A stretch of DNA of 64,000 nucleotides, taken from assembly GCA_963666475.2 (NCBI GenBank), contig CAXXJM010000001.1, forward strand, positions 868,001 through 932,000. Reading direction: 5' to 3'. Each line of letters starts with the position of its first letter. Within the stretch, counting starts at the first letter, position 1. Under the pieces are notes generated by a model. The model was not told the origin of the DNA, did not search any database, and saw nothing but the letters and a program-made list of their open reading frames with translations. Made by a program: the position numbers and the translations under genes. This stretch comes from JBFHIZ01 sp963666475 (GTDB lineage: Bacteria > Bacillota > Clostridia > Lachnospirales > Lachnospiraceae). This document shows, piece by piece, positions 26,712-36,134 of the stretch.

Positions 26712-27203
26712 TTATTTTTTTTGAATATGCTCCATAAGTAACTGACACATTTCTTCGACTGCCATCTCTCGTATTTGTCTTCTTTCACCTTGTAACAGCA
26801 ATTTTTTCGTGTGGGTTGTTCCCAAAAAATACAACCCTATGTAGACCAAGCCGACCGGACTTTCAACTGTGCCTCCATCCGGGCCTGCATTCCCAGTAAC
26901 TGAAACGGATATATCAGTACCTGAGATATACGCCTCCCGCTCAGCCATCTCTTTAGCAACTTCTTTGCTGACCACACCGTATTTATCTATGATATCCATA
27001 GGAATTCCCAGGGCTTTCACCTTGGATTCCACACTATAGGTAATTTGTCCATGCATAAACACTGAAGAAGCACCCGAAACGTCAATCATACGAGCAGCAA
27101 AGAGTCCACCCGTACAGGATTCCGCAGATGACAGGGTAAACTGTTTGCTTTTCATATATTTCATAATTTGATATTCGACCTTATCAGATTCTGACTGCAT
27201 CAT
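26712..27203 (-). CDS. pncC: Nicotinamide-nucleotide amidase (CinA C-terminal domain protein)
   Basis: 163 residues, only the C-terminal domain of CinA, as in stand-alone PncC/YgaD. It deamidates nicotinamide mononucleotide in pyridine-nucleotide salvage. Motifs: LSSAESCTGGLFAARM, GASSVFMHGQITYS, VSVTGNAGPDGGT and GLVYIGLY. Start 27203 follows GGAGG by five bases (a second ATG follows immediately). The full CinA would have an extra N-terminal molybdopterin-like domain, absent here. It is last in the rimO-pgsA-pncC cluster; cinA next to recA is common in Firmicutes. Confidence 0.9.
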   Translation of the reverse strand: MMQSESDKVEYQIMKYMKSKQFTLSSAESCTGGLFAARMIDVSGASSVFMHGQITYSVESKVKALGIPMDIIDKYGVVSKEVAKEMAEREAYISGTDISVSVTGNAGPDGGTVESPVGLVYIGLYFLGTTHTKKLLLQGERRQIREMAVEEMCQLLMEHIQKK

Positions 27204-27236
27204 TTTGCCTCCTGCTCCATTACGTATTATCAATTT

Positions 27237-27770
27237 CTAAATTTCTTTCATGACTCCACGATTTTTAATTAGATAATCAACCAAAGAAACAATGGTAAGC
27301 ACAACAGCAATCCAAACTACAATTTCCGTAAAAATAGCAATCTGTGGAATATTCACAATCAACAGAATAATCATGGCCATTTGCGCTGTCGTCTTGAATT
27401 TTCCCCAATAACTTGCTGCAATCACAACTCCGTTATCAGATGCAATTAAGCGAAACCCACTGATAATAAATTCTCTGGAAATGATAATAATTGTAACTAC
27501 TGTCGAAAGATCCCCGCTTCCAGTTAAACAAATCAATGCTGCGCAAACTAATAATTTGTCCGCTAGCGGATCCATAAATTTTCCGAAATTCGTAACTAAA
27601 TTATATTTTCTCGCAATATGACCATCCAAAAGATCGGTTAGACTCGCTACAACAAAAATCGCAAGAGCAATCCATCGAGAAGCAGCTCCTACATAGTCAG
27701 TCAATAAGAAAAATACAAAAAAAGGAATCATTGCAACACGAAGTATAGTTAATTTATTTGGTAAATTCAT
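27237..27770 (-). CDS. pgsA: CDP-diacylglycerol-glycerol-3-phosphate 3-phosphatidyltransferase
   Basis: Membrane enzyme for phosphatidylglycerol synthesis. 177 residues with several hydrophobic helices and the CDP-alcohol phosphotransferase signature spread over DLLDGHIARKYNLV and GKFMDPLADK (D-G-x2-A-R-x8-G-x3-D-x3-D). The start lies inside the end of rimO, a 17-base overlap, with GGAG in rimO serving as ribosome site. This suggests translational coupling. Confidence 0.95.
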   Translation of the reverse strand: MNLPNKLTILRVAMIPFFVFFLLTDYVGAASRWIALAIFVVASLTDLLDGHIARKYNLVTNFGKFMDPLADKLLVCAALICLTGSGDLSTVVTIIIISREFIISGFRLIASDNGVVIAASYWGKFKTTAQMAMIILLIVNIPQIAIFTEIVVWIAVVLTIVSLVDYLIKNRGVMKEI

Positions 27771-29097
27771 TACATAATTCTCCTATTAAATCATATTCAT
27801 ATGAGGAAGTAACTCTTGCCATTACATACTCCCCGCTCATCAGTTCCATGCTCGTCTGTAAAAAAAGATAACCGTCTACACCAGGGGCATCCTTATAGGT
27901 TCTTGTCACGTATGCATTCTCATCAGCCACTTTCCCTTCTACCATGACAGAAAGAACTTTCCCAATCATTTCCTCCGCCTTTTCAAATGCGATTTCTTGT
28001 TGAAGTTCCATTAATTCATCACGTCTTTCTTCTTTGACTTCTTCAGAGATTTGATCTTCCAAACGAGCTGCCGGTGTATCTTCTTCCTTAGAATACGTAA
28101 AAACTCCGAGACGATCAAAACGCATTTCTTCAACAAAATCAAGTAGCAATTCATGATCTTCTTCTGTCTCCGATGGGAAACCAGTAATTAATGTCGTCCG
28201 AATACATATTTCTGGAATTGCAGTACGAAGTTTATTCACAATGTCTTTGATATCCTGTCCGCTTGTTCTTCTTCCCATTCGTTTTAAGATACGATCCGAA
28301 GCGTGTTGAATTGGAATATCAATATATTTACAAATCTTGTCTTCTTCTTTTATGACCGAAATAAGCTCGTCATAGATTTCTTCTGGATAACAGTAGAGTA
28401 ATCGTATCCAATTTAGTCCTTCAATCTGACATAATTCTTTTAGTAAAATATGTAATGTTTTTCTTCCTTCTAAATCGGTTCCATACATGGTGGTTTCCTG
28501 AGCAACAAGAATCAACTCCTTAACCCCACCCGAAACAAGTCTTTTTGCTTCCTCAAGAAGTTCTTCTTTGGGTACGCTGCGGAAATTTCCTCGAATTTTT
28601 GGAATGATACAGTAGGTACAGTGTTTATCACAACCTTCAGCTATTCGTAGATATGCAAAATGTCCTCCTGTCGTTACCAATCTTCTTTTCGAAATAAATG
28701 GCACCTGATTCAGGTCTCGCATATACACACCTTTGTTTCCCTGAAGTACCTGATCAATACAATCAACAATTTCACCAGTTGCAGTTGTACCGAGCACTGC
28801 ATCAACCGCTGGAATCTCTTCCATTATTTCTTCTCTATATCGTTCACTAAGGCATCCTGTTGCAATCAATGCCTCAATCTTACCTTCTAACCGTAATGGT
28901 TCCATTTCCAACAGAGTTTGAATACTTTCTTCTTTCGCATCATGAATAAAACAACAAGTATTTACAATTACAATATCCGCATCTTGTTCGTCGTCTGTAA
29001 AAGCATAACCACGTTCATCCAATGCTCCTAGCATCATTTCCGTATCAACCAAATTTTTATCACATCCAAGTGAAACAAATAAAATTTTCTTCTTCAT
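27754..29097 (-). CDS. rimO: Ribosomal protein S12 methylthiotransferase RimO
   Basis: Radical-SAM enzyme that adds a methylthio group to an Asp of ribosomal protein S12. 447 residues: an N-terminal UPF0004 domain with cysteines in SLGCDKNLVDTE, VNTCCFI and ATGCLSERY; a radical-SAM core with CDKHCTYCIIP; and a C-terminal TRAM domain. The CDKNLVD motif separates RimO from the tRNA enzyme MiaB. Its ribosome site is weak (GAGAAAG). It follows a terminator after rpoZ. Confidence 0.96.
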   Translation of the reverse strand: MKKKILFVSLGCDKNLVDTEMMLGALDERGYAFTDDEQDADIVIVNTCCFIHDAKEESIQTLLEMEPLRLEGKIEALIATGCLSERYREEIMEEIPAVDAVLGTTATGEIVDCIDQVLQGNKGVYMRDLNQVPFISKRRLVTTGGHFAYLRIAEGCDKHCTYCIIPKIRGNFRSVPKEELLEEAKRLVSGGVKELILVAQETTMYGTDLEGRKTLHILLKELCQIEGLNWIRLLYCYPEEIYDELISVIKEEDKICKYIDIPIQHASDRILKRMGRRTSGQDIKDIVNKLRTAIPEICIRTTLITGFPSETEEDHELLLDFVEEMRFDRLGVFTYSKEEDTPAARLEDQISEEVKEERRDELMELQQEIAFEKAEEMIGKVLSVMVEGKVADENAYVTRTYKDAPGVDGYLFLQTSMELMSGEYVMARVTSSYEYDLIGELCNEFTK

Positions 29098-29126
29098 ACT
29101 TTCTCATTTCTATTTTTTGAAATAGT

Positions 29127-29156
29127 AAAAGAGGAAACACCATATGGTCTTTCCTC
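29127..29156 (-). terminator. Terminator between rpoZ and rimO
   Basis: GAGGAAA and ACC pair with GGT and TTTCCTC (29156-29131, minus) around ATAT, followed by TTTT. It is probably a partial terminator within the yicC-gmk-rpoZ-rimO series. Confidence 0.8.
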
Positions 29157-29178
29157 ATATCAATTTCTAATTCAATTT

Positions 29179-29415
29179 CTATTCTTCGTCATTGAGGATT
29201 TTAATTTTCCCCTCGTTTAATTCCTGCACTGCAATGGATAAAGGTTTTTCACAAATTGGTTTATCAATGAACACTTCCTGTCCTGCAATGATTTGTCTTG
29301 CTCTTTTCGATGTCGCCATAACAATTGAATAACGACTGTTTACTACCAACTCTTCACCTGGTTCTACTTCACTGTTTACTACATTCAATAAATCTGTATA
29401 AGATGGATGAATCAT
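29179..29415 (-). CDS. rpoZ: RNA polymerase omega subunit
   Basis: 78 residues. Omega helps assemble beta-prime. The product starts MIHPSYTDLLNVV and contains NSRYSIVMATSKRARQI, the conserved omega core, then KPLSIAVQELNEGKI. ATG at 29415 has AGAGG upstream; a ten-codon longer reading is rejected. It follows gmk closely, the usual gmk-rpoZ arrangement. Confidence 0.93.
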   Translation of the reverse strand: MIHPSYTDLLNVVNSEVEPGEELVVNSRYSIVMATSKRARQIIAGQEVFIDKPICEKPLSIAVQELNEGKIKILNDEE

Positions 29416-29452
29416 ACTGTTACCTCTTTCCGCTTCTTCAAGCACTCATTTT

Positions 29453-30094
29453 CTACTGGATCAATTCATTTAATTCACTTCGAACACTCTGAATGAACTC
29501 TTCATTACGTAATGGAACATTTTTTGCTCCTTGCAAAATCATATGCAATTCATTGGTACAATCATCCAGATTATCATTCACTAGAATATAATCATATTGA
29601 TCAATTCCTGAAGCTTCTTCCGTTGCTCGTAGAAGACGTTTCTCGATGACTTCTTTTGATTCGGTTCCTCGACCAATCAATCGATTTTTTAATTCTTTTG
29701 CACTCGGCGGCATTACAAACACCAATACAGCCTTAGGGAACTTCTCTTTTACCTTAAGTGCTCCCTGAATTTCAATTTCCAATACAACATCCATTCCTTT
29801 TGCCATTTGTTCTTCTGCATAAGACAAAGGTGTTCCATAATAGTTTTCACAATAAGAAGCATATTCAAGCAACTGTTGTTTTTCTATTTGTTCTTCAAAC
29901 ATTTCCTTTGATACAAAGAAATAATCACTGCCTTCGATTTCGTTTTCTCTAGGCTGTCTTGTTGTCATTGAAATGGATAACGCATAATTATCATAAGTAC
30001 TCATTAATCGCTTAATGATTGTACCTTTCCCTGCACCGGAAAACCCGGATACAACGACTAAAATACCTTTTTTATAATTTGGTGGTCTATTCAC
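29453..30094 (-). CDS. gmk: Guanylate kinase
   Basis: Phosphorylates GMP to GDP. 213 residues with P-loop SGFSGAGKGT (16-25), the GMP-binding region MTTRQPRENEIEGSDYFFVS, and LEIEIQGA. Initiation is at GTG (30094), with AAGGAG six bases upstream; no suitable ATG is nearby. It sits between yicC and rpoZ. Confidence 0.96.
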   Translation of the reverse strand: MNRPPNYKKGILVVVSGFSGAGKGTIIKRLMSTYDNYALSISMTTRQPRENEIEGSDYFFVSKEMFEEQIEKQQLLEYASYCENYYGTPLSYAEEQMAKGMDVVLEIEIQGALKVKEKFPKAVLVFVMPPSAKELKNRLIGRGTESKEVIEKRLLRATEEASGIDQYDYILVNDNLDDCTNELHMILQGAKNVPLRNEEFIQSVRSELNELIQ

Positions 30095-30114
30095 AATAAT
30101 CTCCTTGGATGATA

Positions 30115-30996
30115 TTATTCAATATTCTGGATTTGTTCACGCACTTTTTCAATCTCAGTTTTCAATTCAATAGCATGCTCTGATACTTCAATATCATTCG
30201 TTTTTGATAAAATTGTATTGGCTTCCCGATTCATTTCCTGTGCAATAAAATCCAGTTTTCTTCCCACCGAACCTTCTTGATTTGCGAGAATTTGTCTGGT
30301 TGTTTTTGCATGGCTTTTTAATCGAACAAGTTCTTCATCTAAACAAACTTTGTCAGCAAAAATTGTTACTTCAGTTAAAATTCTGGACTCATCAATATTT
30401 GTTGTGCCTAACAATTCTTCAACCTTTTGTCGAAGATTGTTTCGATACTCTTCCATAATCTTTGGAGATTTCACTTCAATAAATTCTATATGTTCTAATA
30501 TGGTATCTAGTTTTTGTATCAAATCTTTTTGAAGATTTGAACCTTCCACATCTCTCGTCTCGTTAAATCGAACGCATGCTTTTGATACTGCTTGATCAAA
30601 TAATTCCCATACTTCTTCTTCATCAAGAGGAACTTCTTCCATCGTAAGAACTTCTGGGTATCTGGAAAGCATTCCAACGCGAACATCATTTTCTAAGGAA
30701 AAATCCTTTTCCATTTGTTTTAAATTCTGATAGTATTCACGTGCCAGTTCTTTATTGTATCGTACTTGTACATCATGATTTGATAAATCTTCATAGAATA
30801 TGTAAAGATCAACTTTTCCACGTTCCACATATTCCTTTACTAAGCTTCGAATCTCAGATTCATATAATGAGAACTTTCTTGGCAATTTCACTGTCATATC
30901 CAGATACCGGTGATTTACAGATTTCATTTCTACTGTTACTTTTTTATCTCCGCAAACCTCTTCGTATCTACCAAATCCAGTCATGCTTTTTATCAT
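30115..30996 (-). CDS. yicC: YicC/YloC-family endoribonuclease
   Basis: 293 residues starting MIKSMTGFGRYE, the family hallmark, with VKSVNHRYLD-like residues (EMKSVNHRYLDM) and ending in the conserved C-terminal domain (REANTILSKTNDIEVSEHAIELKTEIEKVREQIQN). The family has endoribonuclease activity linked to stress and sRNA turnover. ATG at 30996 with GGGAG upstream; 21 in-frame codons further up are rejected. It heads the yicC-gmk-rpoZ operon. Confidence 0.93.
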   Translation of the reverse strand: MIKSMTGFGRYEEVCGDKKVTVEMKSVNHRYLDMTVKLPRKFSLYESEIRSLVKEYVERGKVDLYIFYEDLSNHDVQVRYNKELAREYYQNLKQMEKDFSLENDVRVGMLSRYPEVLTMEEVPLDEEEVWELFDQAVSKACVRFNETRDVEGSNLQKDLIQKLDTILEHIEFIEVKSPKIMEEYRNNLRQKVEELLGTTNIDESRILTEVTIFADKVCLDEELVRLKSHAKTTRQILANQEGSVGRKLDFIAQEMNREANTILSKTNDIEVSEHAIELKTEIEKVREQIQNIE

Positions 30997-31101
30997 ACTT
31001 GCTCCCATCTGCATGCACTGCACACATACGAATAAGGATAAGTGAATTGTAATTTTCACATTTTCCCTGATTTCTACACGCCGTTACAATACCCACATGA
31101 T

Positions 31102-31130
31102 ATTATAAAGGAAGACCCTATCTGCGTCAA
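31102..31130 (-). promoter_or_regulatory. Promoter of the yicC-gmk-rpoZ operon
   Basis: -35 TTGACG (31130-31125) and -10 TATAAT (31107-31102), spacer 17, about 105 bases before the yicC start. Confidence 0.82.
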
Positions 31131-31142
31131 GACTAACCATGA

Positions 31143-31664
31143 TTAACAAATAGGTTCACATGCACTTCCTTCTATTTTTTTGTCTAAGAACTCCTCAACA
31201 ATGCTCATCTCCACGTCAAGTGCCACAGCCAGTTCGCGGTTTAAATTGTCCTCTGCCATGTGTAGAATTTTTTCATCTCCAGCAGTTACTTTTTTTCCTT
31301 CCGCAATTCGTTCTTTTTTTCTTTGATAAATCGTTTTTATTACTTTTACAAGATCTCTGCAATCACAGTCTCTGATACATTGTTTGAAAACTTCTTCTCT
31401 TTTCTTATTGTCCTGAATGTCCATCTCTTTAACTTCGTCCATCTCGTAAATCAGTTCTTTTGCATCCTTCTTGGATAAGACTGGACGCAATATCACCTTT
31501 TCACTATCAACAGGAGTAAAAACTTTACTTCCTTTGGAATATACAGGAACTAGTGTATAAAAAATCTTCTCTTTTGGAAAGTTCATCTTTACCAATGGTC
31601 CAATTTCATCTACTTTACAGACACCTGCATTACCATATACAACAAAATCACCTACATTAAACAT
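31143..31664 (-). CDS. CarD-family transcriptional regulator
   Basis: 173 residues. The N-terminal CarD/RID beta domain (MFNVGDFVVYGNAGVCKVDEI) contacts RNA polymerase beta. The C-terminal helical domain carries LSKKDAKEL, KTIYQRKKERIAEGKKVTAGDEKIL and AEDNLNRELA. Such proteins stabilise open promoter complexes. ATG at 31664 is chosen because GGAG lies six bases upstream; nine earlier codons are rejected. Confidence 0.92.
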   Translation of the reverse strand: MFNVGDFVVYGNAGVCKVDEIGPLVKMNFPKEKIFYTLVPVYSKGSKVFTPVDSEKVILRPVLSKKDAKELIYEMDEVKEMDIQDNKKREEVFKQCIRDCDCRDLVKVIKTIYQRKKERIAEGKKVTAGDEKILHMAEDNLNRELAVALDVEMSIVEEFLDKKIEGSACEPIC

Positions 31665-31725
31665 TGATTTCTCCTTATTTCGTGCAGCCATACGGCTATT
31701 AACATATCTACTATGTCTTATTCGA

Positions 31726-33465
31726 TCACTCCTTTACCTGATTGATTGCACTAATATCTGAGCTAGCTATCATTGAATAATTAGTATGATATATAACGAA
31801 TCCTAAATTTCCTCCATTCGGTTTTTTTACAAATTTCTTTTGCGTATAATCGATTTCGACCTTTTCTGAATTCTGTCCTTTCGAGTAATATGCAGCCAAA
31901 CTAGCCGCTTCTTCAAAAGTACGGTCTGGAAGTTCTTCATTATTTGATTTGACAATGACATGTGACCCTGGCATTTGTTTTGCATGGAACCACCAGTCAT
32001 TCCCCGTCGCTACATGGAATGTTAGCTCATCATTTTGAATGTTATTTTTTCCTACGTAAATATCATACCCATCACTACTCAGATAATGTAATGGACGGCT
32101 TTTTCTCTGCTGTCCTTTTTTACGTCGTCTTTTTTTGATATAGCCGCTATCAACAAGTTCATCGCTGATTTCATTTAGATCCTCTTCACTCATCGAAAGG
32201 TCTAATGAAGTAAGAACCGAATCTAGGTACCAAGCCGTATTTTGAGTTTCTCTGACAAGATCTCCTAATGCTTCACTTGCACGTTTCATTTTGGCATATT
32301 TATCAAAATATTTTTCTGCATTTTCCTTTATGGATAATTTTTCATCCAGTGGAATCTGGATTGTTTCTCCAGTATAGTAATTGAGTGCTTCAAAGCTTTT
32401 GTTTCCAGGTGCAACCCCATAACCATACGTATGAATCAACTCTCCCCACACCTTATATTTTTCTCTTTTTTCAGTATCTTCAAGTTGTTTTTTCTGCAGG
32501 TCTAGTTTCTTAATGTTTCTTTCATAGGCATTTGAAACAATTTTTCTCAAGTCAAAAGAACGTTGTCTACTACGTACGATCTCATTCTTTTCTTTGTAGT
32601 ACCCTTCCAGCATTTGAGAAAGATCCTCGTATTTCGATTCCTCAAATCCTTGAAAAATTTGTAATGGAAATACAGAATATTCTTCTGGAAAACCATTTTT
32701 ATAGTACATAACAGGTGAAAAACTCGTACTTTGAATTTGTTCTTTTAATTGTTCTAAAACAGAAAACAGTGCATTTTTTTGTCCAACTGTAAGAGATACA
32801 CTTGACTGATCCGAATCAATTCCTGCACGATAACAAATTTCCTGTGCCATGATTGGAGATATTCCTACATAACCCTGATAAATCCTTTTAAATACTGGTT
32901 GATTGGATTCTTCAAGCTGCTTCAACAACGTATCATAAGAAGTCGTTAATAAATCTTCTTTATTTTGAACTTCCGGAATAAAGTAAGTCTTTCCAGGTAG
33001 AACCTGTCTTACAGAGCTTACCATTCCCGAAATATGTTTGATACTGTCTAAAATCATTCCGTTCATGTCAGCAAAAATAATATTGGAATGTTTTCCCATA
33101 ATTTCAATGATCAGTTGTTTTTGACACAAATCTCCTAAATCATCCAAATGCTCAAGAGTAATCACTACCACACGCTCGAGTCCAGGCTGAGTGATAGAGA
33201 GAATCTTAGCATTTTTGATGTATTTTCTGAGAAGCATACAAAAATTCGGTGCAACCTGCGGGCCGACTTTATTGTGCTCTGTAAGATAAAGCAAAGGAAG
33301 GGATGCGTCTGCAGAAGCTAGCAAACGATATTGACCTTTTTCTGATTTTATCGTGAGTAATAATTCATCTTTTTCAGGCTGCGCTATTTTATATAATCTT
33401 CCACCTAGAATTGTATTGTTTAGTTGTGACACAATCCCAGCGATTGTGATGCCGTCAAAAGCCAT
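31726..33465 (-). CDS. rqcH: Rqc2-type ribosome quality control protein RqcH (NFACT)
   Basis: Binds stalled 50S-peptidyl-tRNA complexes and adds C-terminal Ala tails. 579 residues: NFACT-N domain (MAFDGITIAGIVSQLNN, GGRLYKI), helix-hairpin-helix, long coiled coil (about 280-400), and NFACT-R domain (GYDIYVGKNNIQND, NDWWFHAKQMPGSHVIV). These proteins were earlier called fibronectin-binding FbpA. GAGG precedes the ATG. An opposite-strand partner is not seen. Confidence 0.95.
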   Translation of the reverse strand: MAFDGITIAGIVSQLNNTILGGRLYKIAQPEKDELLLTIKSEKGQYRLLASADASLPLLYLTEHNKVGPQVAPNFCMLLRKYIKNAKILSITQPGLERVVVITLEHLDDLGDLCQKQLIIEIMGKHSNIIFADMNGMILDSIKHISGMVSSVRQVLPGKTYFIPEVQNKEDLLTTSYDTLLKQLEESNQPVFKRIYQGYVGISPIMAQEICYRAGIDSDQSSVSLTVGQKNALFSVLEQLKEQIQSTSFSPVMYYKNGFPEEYSVFPLQIFQGFEESKYEDLSQMLEGYYKEKNEIVRSRQRSFDLRKIVSNAYERNIKKLDLQKKQLEDTEKREKYKVWGELIHTYGYGVAPGNKSFEALNYYTGETIQIPLDEKLSIKENAEKYFDKYAKMKRASEALGDLVRETQNTAWYLDSVLTSLDLSMSEEDLNEISDELVDSGYIKKRRRKKGQQRKSRPLHYLSSDGYDIYVGKNNIQNDELTFHVATGNDWWFHAKQMPGSHVIVKSNNEELPDRTFEEAASLAAYYSKGQNSEKVEIDYTQKKFVKKPNGGNLGFVIYHTNYSMIASSDISAINQVKE

Positions 33466-33538
33466 AATTAACCTCGTTCAATGCCATATATAATTATATT
33501 ATACACCATTTTTACATTTTATTTAAGTTTTTTTTGTT

Positions 33539-34648
33539 TTACTGTACGTTGATTGTTTGAATCATATCTTTTTCAAACATTAAATTGAAATCTACAGATT
33601 CCTCAACGCCCTCTAATTTCCCCGTATCTGAATATTGCCAAATATCATAATCGTATGGATAATACATAGACTCATCGTAGTGTGCAAACCACTTTGGATA
33701 GTCTTCCAATCTAGTGAGATCTAGCATGGTTGTAAATGAAATCATGTTTCCATAGATCATAGGTTCATATCCAGCTTCCCTTACACGCTCACAAAATGCG
33801 ATTGTAAGATCGGTAAATTCCTGCATCGAAAGATCCTGCGTGCGAAAACTCGAAGCGGATGGGCGTTCAATATCAAACACGATTGGCATGGACAGCTCAT
33901 ATCCTTCAAGATTTTCAATCACATAATCTGCCTCTTCAACTGCTTCTTCCACAGATATCGCCTGCGTATAAAAATATACTCCAGCATCTATCCCAGCGGC
34001 ATTTGCACCTGCGATATTTTCTAAATATTTTTCATCAATCACAAGTTTTCCAGACTCATATCCACGAAACCCAAGACGAATAATGGCAAAGTTTACACCC
34101 TCTTCTCTTACTAGTTCCCAGTCAATCTCTCCTTGATGATATGATACATCAATCCCAAACTTCGCAACTTCCATATCGTCCTGATAGGTCATAAACTGTC
34201 CCGTTGTTTCATCAACAGTAAGCGTCAAGTCTGCATAGGGATGTTTTTTTAAACTTTCAAGGATTGGAAAAAACCGATACTCTCCTGCAGAAAGATATAC
34301 AATTTCATCTGGGAAATAGTCTCTAAGCATTGCTACTGCACCTTCCCCAGAAAGCATTTTTTCCTTTAAATCCGCAAGCAACTCTGCTTTAACAGCGGCC
34401 CTGATTTCGTCTTCATTTTGCACTTCAGGAACGATCTCAACAACAGCCTCCGTAGCAACATTCGTATTTGTTTCATGATCTATGCCAAGTGGTGTTAAAA
34501 GAACCAAAAATACAATGCAAAGCGTAGCAAGCACTGCCCAAACTAATACAATAATCAGAATGATCTCCATTGGGCTAATTCTTTTTTTCTTACGTTCAAG
34601 ACCGTTCTTACGACCTGTTTCAAATTGATCTGGGTCATGTAAATTCAT
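33539..34648 (-). CDS. Membrane-anchored GH25 lysozyme-like protein
   Basis: 369 residues. The N-terminus is basic (RKNGLERKKKR), followed by one membrane helix (about 25-52), a linker, and a C-terminal glycoside-hydrolase family 25 domain starting FGIDVSYHQGEIDWE, with IIRLGFRGYE, VYFYTQAISVEEAVEEADY, the catalytic Asp/Glu pair in IVFDIE and DIWQYSDTG. GH25 enzymes cut MurNAc-GlcNAc bonds in peptidoglycan. The topology implies an extracytoplasmic, membrane-tethered enzyme. AGGAGG precedes the ATG, and glgA is 11 bases upstream. Confidence 0.93.
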   Translation of the reverse strand: MNLHDPDQFETGRKNGLERKKKRISPMEIILIIVLVWAVLATLCIVFLVLLTPLGIDHETNTNVATEAVVEIVPEVQNEDEIRAAVKAELLADLKEKMLSGEGAVAMLRDYFPDEIVYLSAGEYRFFPILESLKKHPYADLTLTVDETTGQFMTYQDDMEVAKFGIDVSYHQGEIDWELVREEGVNFAIIRLGFRGYESGKLVIDEKYLENIAGANAAGIDAGVYFYTQAISVEEAVEEADYVIENLEGYELSMPIVFDIERPSASSFRTQDLSMQEFTDLTIAFCERVREAGYEPMIYGNMISFTTMLDLTRLEDYPKWFAHYDESMYYPYDYDIWQYSDTGKLEGVEESVDFNLMFEKDMIQTINVQ

Positions 34649-34659
34649 ACTTCCTCCTA

Positions 34660-36114
34660 TTACTGCTTATCCAGCATCCAATCATACATTTCCTGATATT
34701 TTTTTGCTGAAGTTTCCCAGGAATAGTCCGTAGCCATTGCACGGTCAATGATCTTGTTCCATTGTCTTTTCTTCTGTTTAAAAATATCGAATGCGTATCT
34801 TATGGTATCGAGCATTTCATGCGCATTGTAGTTCGCAAATGAGAATCCGGTTCCACTATCATCGTATTCATTATAAGGAATGACAGTATCTCTCAATCCC
34901 CCAGTTTCTCTTACGATCGGAACGGTACCATAGCGAAGTGCCATCAATTGGCTAAGTCCACATGGCTCAAATAAGGATGGCATCAAAAAAGCATCGGATG
35001 CAGCATAAATTTTGTGAGACAAAGCTTCATTGTAAAATATATTTGCAGATACTTTATTTGGGTATTTCCAATCAAAATGGCGGAACATGTTTTCATATTG
35101 TTCATCTCCTGTTCCAAGAATTACAATTTGTATTCCTGAAATTTGGCATAATTCATCCATCATATAAGCAATTAAGTCAAACCCTTTTTGATCTGTCAAA
35201 CGAGAAACAATTCCAATGAGAAATTGTTCTGGATCTTCTTCAAGTCCAAATTCCTTTTGTAATGCTAATTTATTTTTTACTTTTTCTTTACGATATGTAA
35301 TTGCATTATAAGGAGCACTAATTAATGTATCTGTCTCAGGATTATACACATCATAATCAATTCCGTTAATAATTCCACGCAAGTCACCCGCACGAGCATT
35401 CATAACTCCTGCAAGCCCCTCACCAAAAAATTCCGTTTTGATTTCTTCTACATAAGTAGGACTTACTGTGGTTATTGCATCTGCATATACCAATCCACCT
35501 TTTAATAGGTTCGCACTTTTATAAGCTTCCAATTTGTCCGGAGTAAAATAATAGTCCGGCAATCCCGTAATTCCCTGTATTGTTTCGACATCCCATTGTC
35601 CCTGAAATTTTAAGTTATGAATTGTCATAACGGAACGAATTCCAAAGAAAAACGCACTATCATGAAATCTTTCCTTTAAATATACCGGTACCAGTCCTGT
35701 CTGCCAATCGTGGCAATGAATTATTTCCGGACGAAAATCGATTACTGGAAGTATTGCAAGTGCTGCCTTCGAGAAAAAAGCAAATCTTTCAATATCATAC
35801 TTCCAATCGCTTGTATAAGGAGTTGCCCCTGAAAAATATCCTTCATTATCAACGAAATAATATGTAATTCCATCTACTTCTGCCGTAAATATTCCTACAT
35901 AATGCTGTTTCCAGTTAAAATCCATATAAAAATGAGTTATATACGTCAATTTATCTTGCCATAGTTTATTCATACACATATATTTGGGTAAAATAACACG
36001 AACATCAAAATACTTATGATCAATGTATTTTGGCAACGATCCTACAACGTCTGCAAGACCTCCCGTCTTAATAAATGGTACACACTCTGATGCTACATAA
36101 GCAATATTTTTCAT
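34660..36114 (-). CDS. glgA: Glycogen synthase (ADP-glucose)
   Basis: Extends alpha-1,4-glucan from ADP-glucose, GT5 family. 484 residues, with the donor-binding KTGGLADVVGSLP near residue 16, ICHDWQTGLVP-type segment (IIHCHDWQTGLVPVY), TIHNLKFQG, TTVSPTYVEEI, GIVSRLTDQKGFDLI and the EPCGLSQ(L)MALRYG motif near 375. GGAGG precedes the ATG. No other glycogen genes are nearby. Confidence 0.96.
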   Translation of the reverse strand: MKNIAYVASECVPFIKTGGLADVVGSLPKYIDHKYFDVRVILPKYMCMNKLWQDKLTYITHFYMDFNWKQHYVGIFTAEVDGITYYFVDNEGYFSGATPYTSDWKYDIERFAFFSKAALAILPVIDFRPEIIHCHDWQTGLVPVYLKERFHDSAFFFGIRSVMTIHNLKFQGQWDVETIQGITGLPDYYFTPDKLEAYKSANLLKGGLVYADAITTVSPTYVEEIKTEFFGEGLAGVMNARAGDLRGIINGIDYDVYNPETDTLISAPYNAITYRKEKVKNKLALQKEFGLEEDPEQFLIGIVSRLTDQKGFDLIAYMMDELCQISGIQIVILGTGDEQYENMFRHFDWKYPNKVSANIFYNEALSHKIYAASDAFLMPSLFEPCGLSQLMALRYGTVPIVRETGGLRDTVIPYNEYDDSGTGFSFANYNAHEMLDTIRYAFDIFKQKKRQWNKIIDRAMATDYSWETSAKKYQEMYDWMLDKQ

Positions 36115-36134
36115 TTGGATCCTCCATCTTAATT